Positions 45,610 to 55,590 are shown, counted from the stretch's first letter. The stretch: 64,000 nucleotides of DNA from Lysobacter gummosus (GCF_001442805.1 NZ_CP011131.1:3844001-3908000), one strand, 5' to 3'. The notes: a model not told the origin generated them from the letters alone. A program made the numbers and translations.

Positions 45610-46328
45610 CCGCCGCGCCGCCGCGTTCAGACGACGCTTCGCGGCTTGACCTGCCGCTAGCGTCTGCGCACGCTGAGCCCATGCCGCCCGCGCCCATCCG
45701 CGTCCTGATCGCCGACGACCACACCATGGTCCGCGAAAGCCTGGTGAGCCTGTTGCGCAGCGGCGGCGTCGATATCGTCGGCCAGGCCGCGGACGGACTG
45801 GACACGCTGAAACAGGCGCAAGCGCTGCGTCCGGACGTAGTCGTCACCGACCTGTCGATGCCGCGCCTGAGCGGGCTGGAAGTGATCCGCCGACTGTTCG
45901 ACAGCCTGCCCGAGGTGCGCGTGCTGGTGCTGACCATGCATCAGGAAGACGAGTACATCCTGCAGGCCGTGCGTGCCGGCGCCACCGGTTACATGGTCAA
46001 GGACAGCCCGGCCTCGGAACTGCTCGCCGCGGTGCACAGCGTGCACACCGGCAAGGGTTATTTCGGCCCGCAGGCGGCGCGCGCGCTGGCCGAGCAACTG
46101 CGCCATCCCGAACGCGACCTCGGCAACCCCTACGGCCGCCTGACCCCGCGCGAACGCGAGGTGTTCCATCTGATCGCCGAAGGGCTGACCACGAAGGAAA
46201 TCGCCCGCCAGTTGACGATCAGTGTGAAGACCGCGGAGAACCATCGCGCGCGGGTGCTGGAGAAGCTGGCGGTACGCAATACCGCGGAGCTGGTCCGCTA
46301 CGCCCTGCGCAAGGGTTTGCTGGATTGA
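45606..46328 (+). CDS. NarL/LuxR-type response regulator
   Basis: A 240-residue regulator. Receiver domain with VLIADDHTMVRESL, phosphoacceptor Asp82 in VVTDLSMPRLSG and Lys in GYMVKDSPASELL; LuxR-type DNA-binding domain with RLTPREREVFHLIAEG and KEIARQLTISVKTAENHRARV. The first ~25 residues are non-homologous; an internal ATG at 45681 (MPPAPIRVL) is a possible start, but the 4-base overlap supports 45606. Final gene of the four-gene operon. Confidence 0.93.
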   Translation: MTAAPPRSDDASRLDLPLASAHAEPMPPAPIRVLIADDHTMVRESLVSLLRSGGVDIVGQAADGLDTLKQAQALRPDVVVTDLSMPRLSGLEVIRRLFDSLPEVRVLVLTMHQEDEYILQAVRAGATGYMVKDSPASELLAAVHSVHTGKGYFGPQAARALAEQLRHPERDLGNPYGRLTPREREVFHLIAEGLTTKEIARQLTISVKTAENHRARVLEKLAVRNTAELVRYALRKGLLD

Positions 46329-46531
46329 GGGGCGCGCCGCCTCGATGGCGGCGGCGAAGCGTCCGGGCGCGTCGGGGCCGCGGACTGACCCGACCCGGCA
46401 CGGCCTTGGCCTGAACAGCCGTCCCGCCGCTTCCCGACCCCAGCCGCGAAACCGCCGATCCGGCCCTGCCGGCGCCACCATGCGCCGTAGTATCCTCGCC
46501 TTCCCAACGGTCGATTGAATGGAGCGGCGGC

Positions 46532-47014
46532 ATGAAAGCAGCGGTCTGGGTTCGGGTCTTCGGTCTGGCGCTGGTGTTCGCGCTGCTGGCCGCTTGCAAG
46601 TCCGGGCCGGTACGCCGCGTTTCCGAACCGGCCGCGCGCATCCAGCAGCTGACCGTGCGCGCCGACGGCAGTTGGTCGGTGGACGTGCGCATCGAAAACT
46701 TCAGCAGCATCCCCATGCAGTTCGACCGCCTGGACCTGCAGCTCAAGCTCGGCGAAGACAGCGCCGGCCAGTTGCAGGCGCAGCCGGCCCTATCGATCGG
46801 CCCGGAATCGGCCGACGTGGTCACCGTCGCCCTGAAGCCCTCGGGCAACGCCAGGCTCGCCATCGCCGACGCCCTCGCCGGCGGACGCAGCCTCAATTAC
46901 AGCCTCAAGGGCGACATCCTCGCCACGCCCGACCAGAACAAGCAGCGCACTTTCACCATCGACCGCAGCAGCGCGCTGAGTCCTGCGCCTGGGCTGCCGG
47001 GCGTGATGCGGTAA
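46532..47014 (+). CDS. LEA14/WHy-like lipoprotein
   Basis: A 160-residue product with signal peptide and lipobox (FALLAACKS, Cys near 24), then a small beta-sandwich-type domain with IQQLTVRADGSWSVDVRIEN and PMQFDRLDLQLKLGE, resembling LEA14/water-stress-hypersensitive-like bacterial lipoproteins. Not certain. Followed by a GGGAATC repeat. Confidence 0.65.
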   Translation: MKAAVWVRVFGLALVFALLAACKSGPVRRVSEPAARIQQLTVRADGSWSVDVRIENFSSIPMQFDRLDLQLKLGEDSAGQLQAQPALSIGPESADVVTVALKPSGNARLAIADALAGGRSLNYSLKGDILATPDQNKQRTFTIDRSSALSPAPGLPGVMR

Positions 47015-47015
47015 A

Positions 47016-47149
47016 GCCGGGAATCGGGATTCGGGAATCGCCAGAGCAAAAGCGATTCATCGGCCTCCGGCACCCTCCCGCCCGCGTACCTCTCCCGCTT
47101 TTCCGATTCCCGATTCCCTATTCCCCATTCCCGATCCCCTATTCCCGGA
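47016..47149. repeat. GGGAATC-type inverted repeat, copy 2
   Basis: Short GGGAATCGGGATTC words at the left face a longer run of GATTCCC/CATTCCC words at the right. It is directly before the acyl-CoA dehydrogenase start. Confidence 0.85.
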
Positions 47150-47154
47150 CAACC

Positions 47155-48945
47155 ATGAGCACCTACCAAGCCCCCCTCACCGACATGCGTTTCGTCCTGT
47201 TCGACGTGCTCGGCGCCGAAGCGCAGTTCCAGCGCCTGGGTTATGCCGACGCTACCCGCGACACGCTCGATGCCGTGCTCGAAGAAGGCGCGCGCTTCAA
47301 CGAAACCGTGCTGGCTCCGCTCAACAGCATCGGCGACCAGATCGGTTGCAGCCACGATAAAGCCACCGGCGCGGTCACCACGCCGCCGGGCTTCAAGCAG
47401 GCCTATACGCAGTTCGTCGAAGGCGGCTGGTCGGGTCTCACCGCCGAGGTGAAGTTCGGCGGCCAGGGCCTGCCGCATGCGGCCGGCGTGCCGCTCAAGG
47501 AAATGATCGACGCGGCCAACCTGGCCTGGGGCAACTTCCCGCTGCTTTCGCATGGCGCCACCGAGGCGTTGCTGCATCACGGCGAGGAGTGGCAGCAGGA
47601 GGTCTTCCTCAAGCCGCTGGTGGAAGGTCGCTGGACCGGCACCATGTGCCTCACCGAACCGCATTGCGGCACCGACCTGGGCCTGCTCAAGACGAAGGCC
47701 GAACCGCAGGCCGACGGCTCGTATTCGATCAGCGGCACGAAGATCTTCATCACCGCCGGCGAGCACGACCTCACCGACAACATCATCCATCTGGTGCTCG
47801 CGCGCCTGCCCGACGCACCGGCCGGCAGCAAGGGCATTTCCTTGTTCATCGTGCCGAAGATCAAGGTCGCGCGCGACGGCAGCATCGGCGAGGCCAACGC
47901 GGTGCGCTGCGGCAGCCTGGAACACAAGATGGGCATCCACGGTTCGGCCACCTGCGTGATGAACTTCGACGGCGCCCAGGGCTATCTGATCGGCCAGCCG
48001 AACAAGGGCCTGATGGCGATGTTTACGATGATGAACACCGCTCGCCTCGCAGTCGGCCTGCAGGGCCTGGGCCTGTCGGACCGCGCGCTGCAGAACGCGC
48101 TGCGCTACTCGCGCGACCGTCTGCAGATGCGCTCGCTGTCGGGCACCAAGTTCCCGGAACTGCCGGCCGATCCGATCATCGTCCACCCCGACGTGCGGCG
48201 CATGCTGCTGACCTGCAAGGCGCTGGTCGAAGGCGGCCGCGCGATGGGTTACGACGCCGCGCTGCAAGTCGATATCGCTCACGCCGCGCCGGAGGAAAAG
48301 GAACGCAATGAGGCCGATGCGCTGATCGGTTTCATGACGCCGATCGTCAAGGCCTGCCTGACCGAATGGGGCGTGGAATGCACGTACCACGCGCTGCAGT
48401 GTTTCGGCGGCCACGGCTACATCGCCGAGCACGGCATGGAGCAACTCGCCCGCGACGCGCGCATCACCACCTTGTACGAAGGCACCACCGGCATCCAGGC
48501 GCTGGACCTGCTCGGCCGCAAGGTCATGCAGCTGCAGGGCGCGGGCCTGCAGGTGATGCTGGCGAAGATCGAAGCGTTCTGCGCGGAAAACGAGGGCAAT
48601 GCGGCGGTGGCCGAATTCGTCGCGCCGCTGCGCAAGGTGGCGGCCGAATGGATGCAGCTGACCATGAGCATCGGCAAGCGCGCGGCGGCCAATGCCGACG
48701 AAGTCGGCGCGGCGTCGTACGACTACCTGTTCTATTCCGGCTACGTCTCGCTGGCCTACTGGTGGGCGCGCAGCGTCGCCGCGGCCGAGGCCTCGTCGCA
48801 GTCGCAGCTGTTCAAGGACGGCAAGCGCGAGACCGCGCGTTTCTACTTCAGCCGGATTCTGCCGCGCACGTTGGCGCACAAGGCCGCCATCGACAGCGGC
48901 ACCGCGCCGTTGATGAGCCTGAGCTCGGAAGGCTTCGGCGGCTGA
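47155..48945 (+). CDS. Acyl-CoA dehydrogenase (DmdC/C-terminal-domain type)
   Basis: A 596-residue FAD enzyme that introduces a 2,3-double bond in acyl-CoA. It begins MSTYQAPLTDMRFVLFDVLG, characteristic of the long bacterial subfamily. MCLTEPHCGTDLGLLKTKAE (FAD/substrate loop), ISGTKIFITAGEHDL, and the active-site region ARITTLYEGTTGIQALDLLG with the conserved Glu of YEGTTGIQ. A C-terminal extension of ~130 residues is typical. Electrons go to ETF. No other beta-oxidation gene is adjacent. Confidence 0.95.
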   Translation: MSTYQAPLTDMRFVLFDVLGAEAQFQRLGYADATRDTLDAVLEEGARFNETVLAPLNSIGDQIGCSHDKATGAVTTPPGFKQAYTQFVEGGWSGLTAEVKFGGQGLPHAAGVPLKEMIDAANLAWGNFPLLSHGATEALLHHGEEWQQEVFLKPLVEGRWTGTMCLTEPHCGTDLGLLKTKAEPQADGSYSISGTKIFITAGEHDLTDNIIHLVLARLPDAPAGSKGISLFIVPKIKVARDGSIGEANAVRCGSLEHKMGIHGSATCVMNFDGAQGYLIGQPNKGLMAMFTMMNTARLAVGLQGLGLSDRALQNALRYSRDRLQMRSLSGTKFPELPADPIIVHPDVRRMLLTCKALVEGGRAMGYDAALQVDIAHAAPEEKERNEADALIGFMTPIVKACLTEWGVECTYHALQCFGGHGYIAEHGMEQLARDARITTLYEGTTGIQALDLLGRKVMQLQGAGLQVMLAKIEAFCAENEGNAAVAEFVAPLRKVAAEWMQLTMSIGKRAAANADEVGAASYDYLFYSGYVSLAYWWARSVAAAEASSQSQLFKDGKRETARFYFSRILPRTLAHKAAIDSGTAPLMSLSSEGFGG

Positions 48946-49018
48946 GCCCGGGCGAGCTCGCGAAGCTCTCTCGATGGGAGGGCTTCGCGGTGCGGCTGGA
49001 TGCATCGCGATCTGAGCG

Positions 49019-49106
49019 GAAAGCACCGGGGCTGAAGCTCCCTCCCGCAAGAAACCTCGAAGCCTTCGAAGTCTCTGTGGGAGGGAGCTTCAGCCCCGGT
49101 GCTTTT
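49019..49106. repeat. BIME/REP-like palindrome, copy B
   Basis: AAGCACCGGGGCTGAAGCTC at the left pairs with GAGCTTCAGCCCCGGTGCTT at the right around ~35 bases. Same family as 2525-2613 with compensated differences in the stem. Behind the acyl-CoA dehydrogenase gene. Confidence 0.9.
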
Positions 49107-49260
49107 CGTTCGGACACTTCGAAACCTCCGCCGGACAAAAGAGCCGAAGGCCGCACGCGCCCCTCGCCTTCGCCCCCGCACACCCAAGCCACGATCCCCA
49201 CCGACATCGCCTGTCGCCCCCTCCGACACGCCCGGACCTCTACACAAAATGTAACCAAGA

Positions 49261-49278
49261 GGGTATAAGCTGATACCC
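49261..49278. promoter_or_regulatory. Near-perfect 18-bp palindrome before the HNH gene
   Basis: GGGTATAAGCTGATACCC pairs as GGGTAT/ATACCC around AAGCTG, 2 bases before the proposed ATG. It includes a TATAAG-like -10 element. Overlap of a possible promoter and a palindrome suggests an operator, possibly autoregulatory. Its closeness to the ATG leaves no ribosome site. Confidence 0.5.
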
Positions 49279-49280
49279 CG

Positions 49281-49994
49281 ATGGAGACCGATAGAGCGAA
49301 GATCCGCCTGGTCCGAACCGGAACCCACGCTGAAATGCTTCAGCGTGAGCCGGATGCCTCCGGTGTCGGCGATCCTTACTCGCCCTGGACCGGCCCGCGC
49401 GCCGTCCCGCGCAACGCCCTTGAACGACTCAACTCGGTGCGACTGCTGTCGCTCGATGCGCATGGGCGCGTGCTCGACTGGATGAACTGGCAAGAGGCCA
49501 GCTGCCTGTACGCACGCGGCGCGGTCGCCTGGACCCTCGGCGATCCCTGCCTGGAAGTGCACGGCGGCATCAACCGTTTCACCGGCGAGCGCAGCGTGCT
49601 CGAGCTGCATCCCATCGTCGCCGCGCGCGGCCACGCGCGTCCCGGCGCGCTCGATCCAACGCCCGCGCTGACCAACGCCGCGTTGTTCGCGCGCGACGGC
49701 CATCTGTGCATGTACTGCGGCCACGACTTCCATCGCCCGCACCTCACCCGCGATCACGTCGTGCCGGTGTCCAAGGGCGGGCGCGACATATGGGAGAACG
49801 TGGTCGCCGCCTGCTTCGCCTGCAATTCGCGCAAGGGCAACCGCACCCCGCAGCAGGCGAGCATGCCGCTGCTGGCGGTGCCGTACCGGCCGAGCTGGGT
49901 CGAGCATTTGATCCTGTCGAACCGCAACATCCTCGCCGACCAGATGGCATTCTTGAAAAATCAGTTGCCGAAGAACGCGCGGCTTAACGCTTAA
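49281..49994 (+). CDS. HNH endonuclease
   Basis: A 237-residue product with a ~50-residue variable N-terminus, a conserved helix-strand part (LNSVRLLSLDAHGRVLDWMN) and an HNH domain: CMYCGHDF (Cys143/Cys146), TRDHVVPVSKGGRDIWENVV, ACFACNSRKGNRTP. Two CxxC pairs bind structural zinc and DHVVP holds the catalytic His. The start is uncertain because no ribosome site precedes it. Function unknown; isolated HNH genes of this type are common in the family. Confidence 0.85.
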   Translation: METDRAKIRLVRTGTHAEMLQREPDASGVGDPYSPWTGPRAVPRNALERLNSVRLLSLDAHGRVLDWMNWQEASCLYARGAVAWTLGDPCLEVHGGINRFTGERSVLELHPIVAARGHARPGALDPTPALTNAALFARDGHLCMYCGHDFHRPHLTRDHVVPVSKGGRDIWENVVAACFACNSRKGNRTPQQASMPLLAVPYRPSWVEHLILSNRNILADQMAFLKNQLPKNARLNA

Positions 49995-50134
49995 GTCGTG
50001 AAGCGCGTCGCAGTATCCGGGGCTCGCACACACAGAATGTGTCGATACGCGCGCATATGCGACGCATAACGCTCGTTGACGACACTACGGTCGTCCCGGA
50101 CACTCATCGCCATCGACTTCAGGACGTAACCAAG

Positions 50135-51376
50135 ATGCCTTTGACCCTCGGTCTGACCGGTATGGACCCGGCGACGGAGTCTGCTTTGCAGACGGCCTTC
50201 AAGGTCGCCAATGCCCAACTCGGGGGTCACTGGACCCTGGTGCCGGAACAGCAGGCCGACTTCGTAGTCGTCGACATGGACAGCATGTACGGCCCGATGA
50301 GCTGGCTGCGCCTGCACGCTTCGGGCAAGGCCGTGGTCGCGCTGACCGCGGCGCAGCGCACCCAGGCCGATTATCTGCTCGCGCACCCTTTCAGCGCCGA
50401 CTCGATCGCCCGCCTGCTCGGCGAGATCGCGACCCAGAGCGGCCAGTCGCTGCCGACGCCGCCCCCGGCCGCCGCGCCGGTGGTACCGGCGACGGTGGAG
50501 ATTCCGCAACAGCCGCGCACCGACCCCACCGCGGCGCTGCCGGATGTGGTGGTCGAACTGCTGCAGACCGATCTGGCCCAGGCCAAGGCGGCCGCGCAGG
50601 TGGCGGCGGCTTCGGTTCCGGCCCCGGCTCCGGCGGTTCCTGCCCCGGCGCCGACTCCCGCGCCTGCTCCGACTCCGATCGCCGCACCTGCTGCGGTTGC
50701 ACCCGTCGCGGCGGTACCGGCGGCACCCGCCGCCGTGCCTCGCGCTCCGGCCCAGGCCGCGGCAACGGGCGTGGGCGTCTTGAATCCGCCTTCTTCGCTC
50801 ACCCCCGCCGTCACCCTCAGCGGCGACGGCATGCTCGACTGGCTGGTGCCCGGCCGCCTGCGCGGCCTGTTGCGCGTCGCCAATGGCGCCGAGCGCATTC
50901 TGATCGATGCCGATCAGCGCAAATACCATGGTCCGGCCGCGCTCAAGCCACTGGCCGGCCTGTTCGAGCGCGGCTTCGCACCGTCGGAATTCGAGATCCT
51001 GCCGGCCGCGCAGTGGGACAACGCCGCCGCCCAGCTCGGCGCGCCGATGCCGCTGATCCGCCTGGTGTGGTTCGGCAACCTGCTCGCCGGCCACGGCCGC
51101 CTGGCGCCGGGCTACGACCCCTCGCGCCGCTACCGCATGACCAAGTGGCCGCAGACCGAGCGCGAGTACCCGAAGCACTTCCGCATCGCCACGGTGATGA
51201 TGAAAGCGCCGGCCTCGCTGGGCGAAATCGCCGAAGCCAGCGGCGTGACCGAGGCCGAGGTCGCCGATTTCATCAACGCCAACCTCGCCACCGGCTTCGC
51301 CGAGCCCGAGGGCGATCCGACTCCGGTCGAGCCGGCCAAGTCCGGCGGCCTGTTCGGACGCCTGCGCGGGCGCTGA
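50135..51376 (+). CDS. Modular hypothetical protein, 413 aa
   Basis: N-terminal receiver-like alpha/beta domain without phosphoacceptor signature (about 1-110: [40 protein letters not shown]), a Pro/Ala-rich linker (about 125-225) and a C-terminal ~180-residue domain ending in a small winged-helix-like part ([20 protein letters not shown]). AGGA precedes the ATG. Not recognised; a regulatory role linked to motility or surface behaviour is only a guess from the architecture. Confidence 0.7.
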   Translation: MPLTLGLTGMDPATESALQTAFKVANAQLGGHWTLVPEQQADFVVVDMDSMYGPMSWLRLHASGKAVVALTAAQRTQADYLLAHPFSADSIARLLGEIATQSGQSLPTPPPAAAPVVPATVEIPQQPRTDPTAALPDVVVELLQTDLAQAKAAAQVAAASVPAPAPAVPAPAPTPAPAPTPIAAPAAVAPVAAVPAAPAAVPRAPAQAAATGVGVLNPPSSLTPAVTLSGDGMLDWLVPGRLRGLLRVANGAERILIDADQRKYHGPAALKPLAGLFERGFAPSEFEILPAAQWDNAAAQLGAPMPLIRLVWFGNLLAGHGRLAPGYDPSRRYRMTKWPQTEREYPKHFRIATVMMKAPASLGEIAEASGVTEAEVADFINANLATGFAEPEGDPTPVEPAKSGGLFGRLRGR

Positions 51377-51617
51377 TCCGGCTGCGACGCAGCGTCGCAG
51401 GGGCCTCGTCCGGCATCGGCCGCGCAAGCCCCGCCAACGCCGCCCAACGCACGCCAACGGCGGCGAACGCGCCGCCGGTTTAATCGGACCGCGGTCACGC
51501 TCGCAACAGGCCGACTCTGGCCATGTCCGCCAGTGTGAACATCAAATCGTCACACTTCTTGCCCGGCTCACACAGTGGCAGGACAATGCTCGACTAGCTG
51601 AATGCCAGATGGTCGTG

Positions 51618-53525
51618 ATGATCGATTCACAGCGCTACCCGCGTCTTTCCCGTATCCAGGCCCCCGCCGACCTGCGCCGCTTCCCGGAAGAGGAGCTGCC
51701 GGCGATCGCGGAGGAACTGCGCGCTTACCTGATCGAACAAGTGGCCCTGGTGGGCGGCCACTTCGGCGCCGGCCTGGGCGTCATCGAACTCACCGTGGCC
51801 CTGCACTGGCTGTACGAAACGCCGGTGGACCGCCTGGTGTGGGACGTCGGCCACCAGTGCTATCCGCACAAGATCCTCACCAACCGCCGCGACGAGATCC
51901 ACACCGTCAAACAAAAAGACGGCGTCGCCCCGTTCCCGAAGCGCGACGAATCCGAATACGACACCTTCGGCGTCGGCCACAGCTCGACCTCGATCTCGGC
52001 CGCGCTCGGCATGGCCATCGCCGCGCAGCGCAAGAACGACGAGCGCAAGATCGTGGCGGTGATCGGCGACGGCGCGATGACCGCGGGCATGGCCTTCGAA
52101 GCGCTGGCGCACGCCGGCGGCATGACCGATCCGGAACCGAACCTGCTGGTGATCCTCAACGACAACCAGATGTCGATCTCCGAGAACGTCGGCGGCGTGA
52201 CCAAGATGCTCGGCCGCCTCACCGGCAGCCGCACGCTCAACGCGATCCGCGAAGGCGGCAAGAAGCTGCTCGGCGACAAGCGCAAGCCCGCGGCCAAGTT
52301 CGTGCGCCGCTGGGAAGAGCACTGGAAGGGCATGTTCGTGCCGTCCACGTTCTTCGAGGAAGTCGGCTTCCACTACACCGGCCCGATCGACGGTCACGAC
52401 CTGCCCGCCCTGCTCGCGGCGATGAAGACGCTCAAGGGCCTCAAGGGTCCGCAGTTGCTGCACATCATCACCACCAAGGGCAAAGGCTACGAGCTGGCCG
52501 AGGACGATCAGATCGGTTACCACGCGGTCGGCCCGTTCGATCCGGAGAAAGGCCTGGTCAGCAAGCCCGGCGCGAAGAAGCCGACCTATACCGACATCTT
52601 CAGCGAATGGCTGTGCGACATGGCCGCCGCCGACGAACGCCTGATGGGCATCACCCCGGCGATGCGCGAAGGCTCGGGCCTGGTGCGTTTCAGCAAGGAA
52701 TACCCGCAGCGTTATTTCGACGTCGCCATCGCCGAGCAGCACGCGGTCACCCTCGCCGCCGGCATGGCCTGCGAAGGCGCCAAGCCGGTGGTCGCGATCT
52801 ACTCGACCTTCCTGCAGCGCGGCTACGACCAGCTGGTGCACGACGTCGCCATCCAGAACCTCGACGTGCTGTTCGCGATCGATCGCGGCGGCGTGGTCGG
52901 CCCGGACGGCGCGACCCACGCCGGCAACCTGGATCTGTCCTATCTGCGCTGCGTGCCGAACATGGTCGTGATGGCGCCGGCCGACGAAGACGAATGCCGC
53001 AAGATGCTCAGCACCGGCCATCGTTACGAAGGTCCGGCCGCGGTGCGTTACCCGCGCGGCACCGGCCCCGGCACGACGATCCAGCCGGGCCTGGACACCT
53101 TGCCGATCGGCAAGGCCGAACTGCGCCGGCAGGGCTCACGCATCGCCCTGCTCGCCTTCGGCGCGATCGTGCCGGCGGCCGAAGCCGTCGCCGCCGAGCT
53201 CGGCCTGACCGTGGTCAACATGCGCTTCGTCAAACCGCTGGATCGCGCCTTGATCCTGGAACTGGCGCGCACGCACGAAGGCTTCGTCACCCTCGAAGAC
53301 AACGTCGTCGCCGGTGGCGCCGGCAGCGGCGTGGCCGAATTGCTCGCGGCCGAAGGCATCGTCCTGCCCGTGCTGCACCTGGGCTTGCCGGACGAATTCC
53401 AGCATCACGCCAGCCGAGAGCAACTGCTGGCCGAAGCCGGATTGGATGTAGCTTCGATCCGCGCCTCGGTACTCAAGCGCTGGCCGCAGTTGACGGCGGT
53501 GCAGGCGCAGTCGGCGATCGGCTGA
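51618..53525 (+). CDS. dxs: 1-deoxy-D-xylulose-5-phosphate synthase
   Basis: First enzyme of the MEP isoprenoid pathway; condenses pyruvate and glyceraldehyde 3-phosphate with thiamine diphosphate. The 635-residue product has the TPP/Mg motif [14 protein letters not shown] (~150-163) with NDNQMSIS, the catalytic Glu in [17 protein letters not shown] (~372) and a C-terminal transketolase-like domain. [14 protein letters not shown] is preferred as start over an ATG 9 bases upstream. Stands alone. Confidence 0.96.
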   Translation: MIDSQRYPRLSRIQAPADLRRFPEEELPAIAEELRAYLIEQVALVGGHFGAGLGVIELTVALHWLYETPVDRLVWDVGHQCYPHKILTNRRDEIHTVKQKDGVAPFPKRDESEYDTFGVGHSSTSISAALGMAIAAQRKNDERKIVAVIGDGAMTAGMAFEALAHAGGMTDPEPNLLVILNDNQMSISENVGGVTKMLGRLTGSRTLNAIREGGKKLLGDKRKPAAKFVRRWEEHWKGMFVPSTFFEEVGFHYTGPIDGHDLPALLAAMKTLKGLKGPQLLHIITTKGKGYELAEDDQIGYHAVGPFDPEKGLVSKPGAKKPTYTDIFSEWLCDMAAADERLMGITPAMREGSGLVRFSKEYPQRYFDVAIAEQHAVTLAAGMACEGAKPVVAIYSTFLQRGYDQLVHDVAIQNLDVLFAIDRGGVVGPDGATHAGNLDLSYLRCVPNMVVMAPADEDECRKMLSTGHRYEGPAAVRYPRGTGPGTTIQPGLDTLPIGKAELRRQGSRIALLAFGAIVPAAEAVAAELGLTVVNMRFVKPLDRALILELARTHEGFVTLEDNVVAGGAGSGVAELLAAEGIVLPVLHLGLPDEFQHHASREQLLAEAGLDVASIRASVLKRWPQLTAVQAQSAIG

Positions 53526-53546
53526 GCCGGGCAGCGCTACAGCACT

Positions 53547-53645
53547 ATTGTGGGAGGGGCTTCAGCCCCGACGCTTTTGTTTCAAGTCGCCGGACAATCG
53601 GGTGATCTGAGACAAAAGCATCGGGGCCGAAGCCCCTCCTGCAAA
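53547..53645. repeat. BIME/REP-like palindrome, copy C
   Basis: TTGTGGGAGGGGCTTCAGCC at the left and GGCCGAAGCCCCTCCTGCAA at the right enclose a ~45-base spacer that itself contains GCTTTTGTTTC/GACAAAAGC. Between the convergent dxs and DUF3325 genes. Confidence 0.88.
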
Positions 53646-53660
53646 AAACCGCGATCGGGC

Positions 53661-53993
53661 TCAGCCGAGCCACAACGGAATCGAAGCGACCCCGCTGAGC
53701 AACACCATTGCGGCGACCTTGATGCTCGCCTTCGGCGCCATCGTCATCAGCAGGGTCCAGGCCAGCGCCGATACGATCAGCGCGGCGAACCAGAAGATCG
53801 GGCCTTGCGCCCATCCCAGGCGATAGACGAACAAAGCGAACACCGCGGCCAGCAGCAGCCAGCCGCCGGCGCGCAGCGCGCGCGCGCGACCGGCGTTGAA
53901 CGCGCTCGCGAACACTTGCTGATGGTGCTTTTCGAGCCCAAGACTCAGCAGACACCACGCCGCGACGCCCAGACACAATCCCAACCACAGCAT
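53661..53993 (-). CDS. DUF3325-family membrane protein
   Basis: A 110-residue product with three or four helices (LWLGLCLGVAAWCLLSLGLE at the start) and a polar loop KHHQQVFASAFNAGRARAL. Small proteins of this kind occur behind PepSY-type membrane proteins in siderophore uptake operons. Here it is the last of three minus-strand genes, 12 bases from the PepSY gene. Confidence 0.8.
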   Translation of the reverse strand: MLWLGLCLGVAAWCLLSLGLEKHHQQVFASAFNAGRARALRAGGWLLLAAVFALFVYRLGWAQGPIFWFAALIVSALAWTLLMTMAPKASIKVAAMVLLSGVASIPLWLG

Positions 53994-54005
53994 GCGCGCG
54001 TCTCC

Positions 54006-55580
54006 TCAGCGATCCGCGAGCGCGGGTTGGTTGGCGCCGGCGCGATCGTTGCGGCGCGGCTCGCGCGCTTCGGCCGGCAGGCGCGCCTTGACGAACGAAT
54101 GCCGCGCCAGCGCGGCGAAGCCGGCGGCGAGCGCGAGCGCGGTCAGATCCACCGCCGCCAGCGACCAATCGCCGCGACCGATCGTCGCGAACAGATGGCT
54201 GTTCGGCGCGGTGGCGAAATTGACCAGCGGAATCAACGCGAACGCGCCGGCGTTGATCGCGAAGAACTGGCCCCAGCCACGCTTGTGCACCGCCGGAATC
54301 GCCGCGTACAAGGTCGCGGCGATCCATACCGCGCAGAACACGGTGATCTCCGCGTTGGCGCGCGCGGCGACATCGGCGGGGATCAAACGATTGCCGATCA
54401 CCATCGCCGCGCTCGCCAGCGGCAAGCCGCCGACCACGCCCAGGTTCAAGGCCTGCACCAGCGCATAGCCCGATACGTTGCCGGCCTCGGCGATCTTCTT
54501 CGCGCGCTTGCTCACCCACACCTGCATGCCGCTGGCGATCATCACGCAGCCGGCGATGCCCATGACGAAGTACAGCCAGCGCAGCGCGCCGCCGCCCCAC
54601 TGCGCCATGTGCATGCCGCCGATGAAGGTATAGGTCTGGTAGCCCGGCGCCATCGGCCCGGACTGGTGCAGGAACTTGCCGTCGTTGGCGTCGTAGAACA
54701 CCGAGCGATAGTTCCAGGCCACGTCGCGGCTGTGGTCGCCGCCGAAGGAAATCGTCGCGCTGGTGTCGTCGGGGTGATGCACGCTGACCCAGGTGACCGG
54801 CTGCCCCAGGCGCGCGCGCGCGTCGGCGACCAGCTTGTCGATCGGATAGATGCTCTTGAGCGCCTTGTGCGTCTCCGGCCGCTCATAGCTGTCGCTGGCC
54901 TCGACGAAGAATTTCTCCGCATCGCCGTTGTAGGCCGCGAACAAGCCCGCCGGCATGTAATTGGCGACGAAGATCGCCACGCCCGTGTAGGCGATCATCA
55001 AGTGAAACGGCAGCCCGAGCACGCCGGTGACGTTATGCCCGTCCAGCCACGCGCGCTGGCCGCCGTTCTTCGGCCGGAAAGTGAAGAAGTCCTTGAAGAT
55101 GCGCTTGTGGATCACGATGCCGGTCAGGATCGCGATCAGCATGAACATGCCGGCCAGGCCGACGATGTACATGCCCCAGGTTTGGGCATGCAGGTTGTAG
55201 TGCAGAGTGAAGAAGAACTCGCCGCCGGCGGTTTCGGGAATCTTCTGACCGCTGGCCGGATCGAGCGTCACCAGATCCGGCGTACCCGCGTCGTAGTACA
55301 CGCCGCCGTCCAGCGACTTGCCGCGCTCACCGGGCAAGGTGACGTAATACGCGTGCGGATGCGGCTTGGCGATCTTCTGCAACTGCTCGACCGCGCTGGC
55401 CAGATTGACGCTGTCGGCGCTGCGCTCGTGGCCGTGCAGCGCAGGCTGCATCCAGTGGGTGAGTTCTTTATCGAAGCACGCGATGGTGCCGCCGACGAAG
55501 ATCACGAACAGCAGCCAGCCGATCACCAGCCCGGCCCAGGTGTGCAGCCACGCCATCGCTTGCGAGAACGTATTCTTCAT
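54006..55580 (-). CDS. PepSY-domain membrane protein (iron uptake-associated)
   Basis: A 524-residue product with helices at about 10-35, 190-215, 235-255 and 370-470, a PepSY-like periplasmic part and the typical start MKNTFSQAMAWLHTWAGLVI with FDKELTHWMQP. Histidines in the helices (LHTWAGLV, HLMIAYTGVAIF) could bind haem. Family members are proposed ferric-siderophore reductases. Flanked by DUF3649 and DUF3325 genes and preceded by a Fur-like box. Confidence 0.9.
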   Translation of the reverse strand: MKNTFSQAMAWLHTWAGLVIGWLLFVIFVGGTIACFDKELTHWMQPALHGHERSADSVNLASAVEQLQKIAKPHPHAYYVTLPGERGKSLDGGVYYDAGTPDLVTLDPASGQKIPETAGGEFFFTLHYNLHAQTWGMYIVGLAGMFMLIAILTGIVIHKRIFKDFFTFRPKNGGQRAWLDGHNVTGVLGLPFHLMIAYTGVAIFVANYMPAGLFAAYNGDAEKFFVEASDSYERPETHKALKSIYPIDKLVADARARLGQPVTWVSVHHPDDTSATISFGGDHSRDVAWNYRSVFYDANDGKFLHQSGPMAPGYQTYTFIGGMHMAQWGGGALRWLYFVMGIAGCVMIASGMQVWVSKRAKKIAEAGNVSGYALVQALNLGVVGGLPLASAAMVIGNRLIPADVAARANAEITVFCAVWIAATLYAAIPAVHKRGWGQFFAINAGAFALIPLVNFATAPNSHLFATIGRGDWSLAAVDLTALALAAGFAALARHSFVKARLPAEAREPRRNDRAGANQPALADR

Positions 55581-55590
55581 GCGCGTCTCC

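Noticed and set aside
51533..51573. CRP/Clp-like site (GTGTGA ... TCACAC, repeated TCACAC) upstream of dxs
   Set aside because: Half-sites are 11 bases apart rather than the 6 expected for TGTGA-N6-TCACA; kept only as an unexplained inverted repeat.
51602..53605. 667-codon plus-strand frame overlapping dxs
   Set aside because: Same strand but a different phase from dxs; composition is Arg/Gly/Pro-rich shadow sequence.
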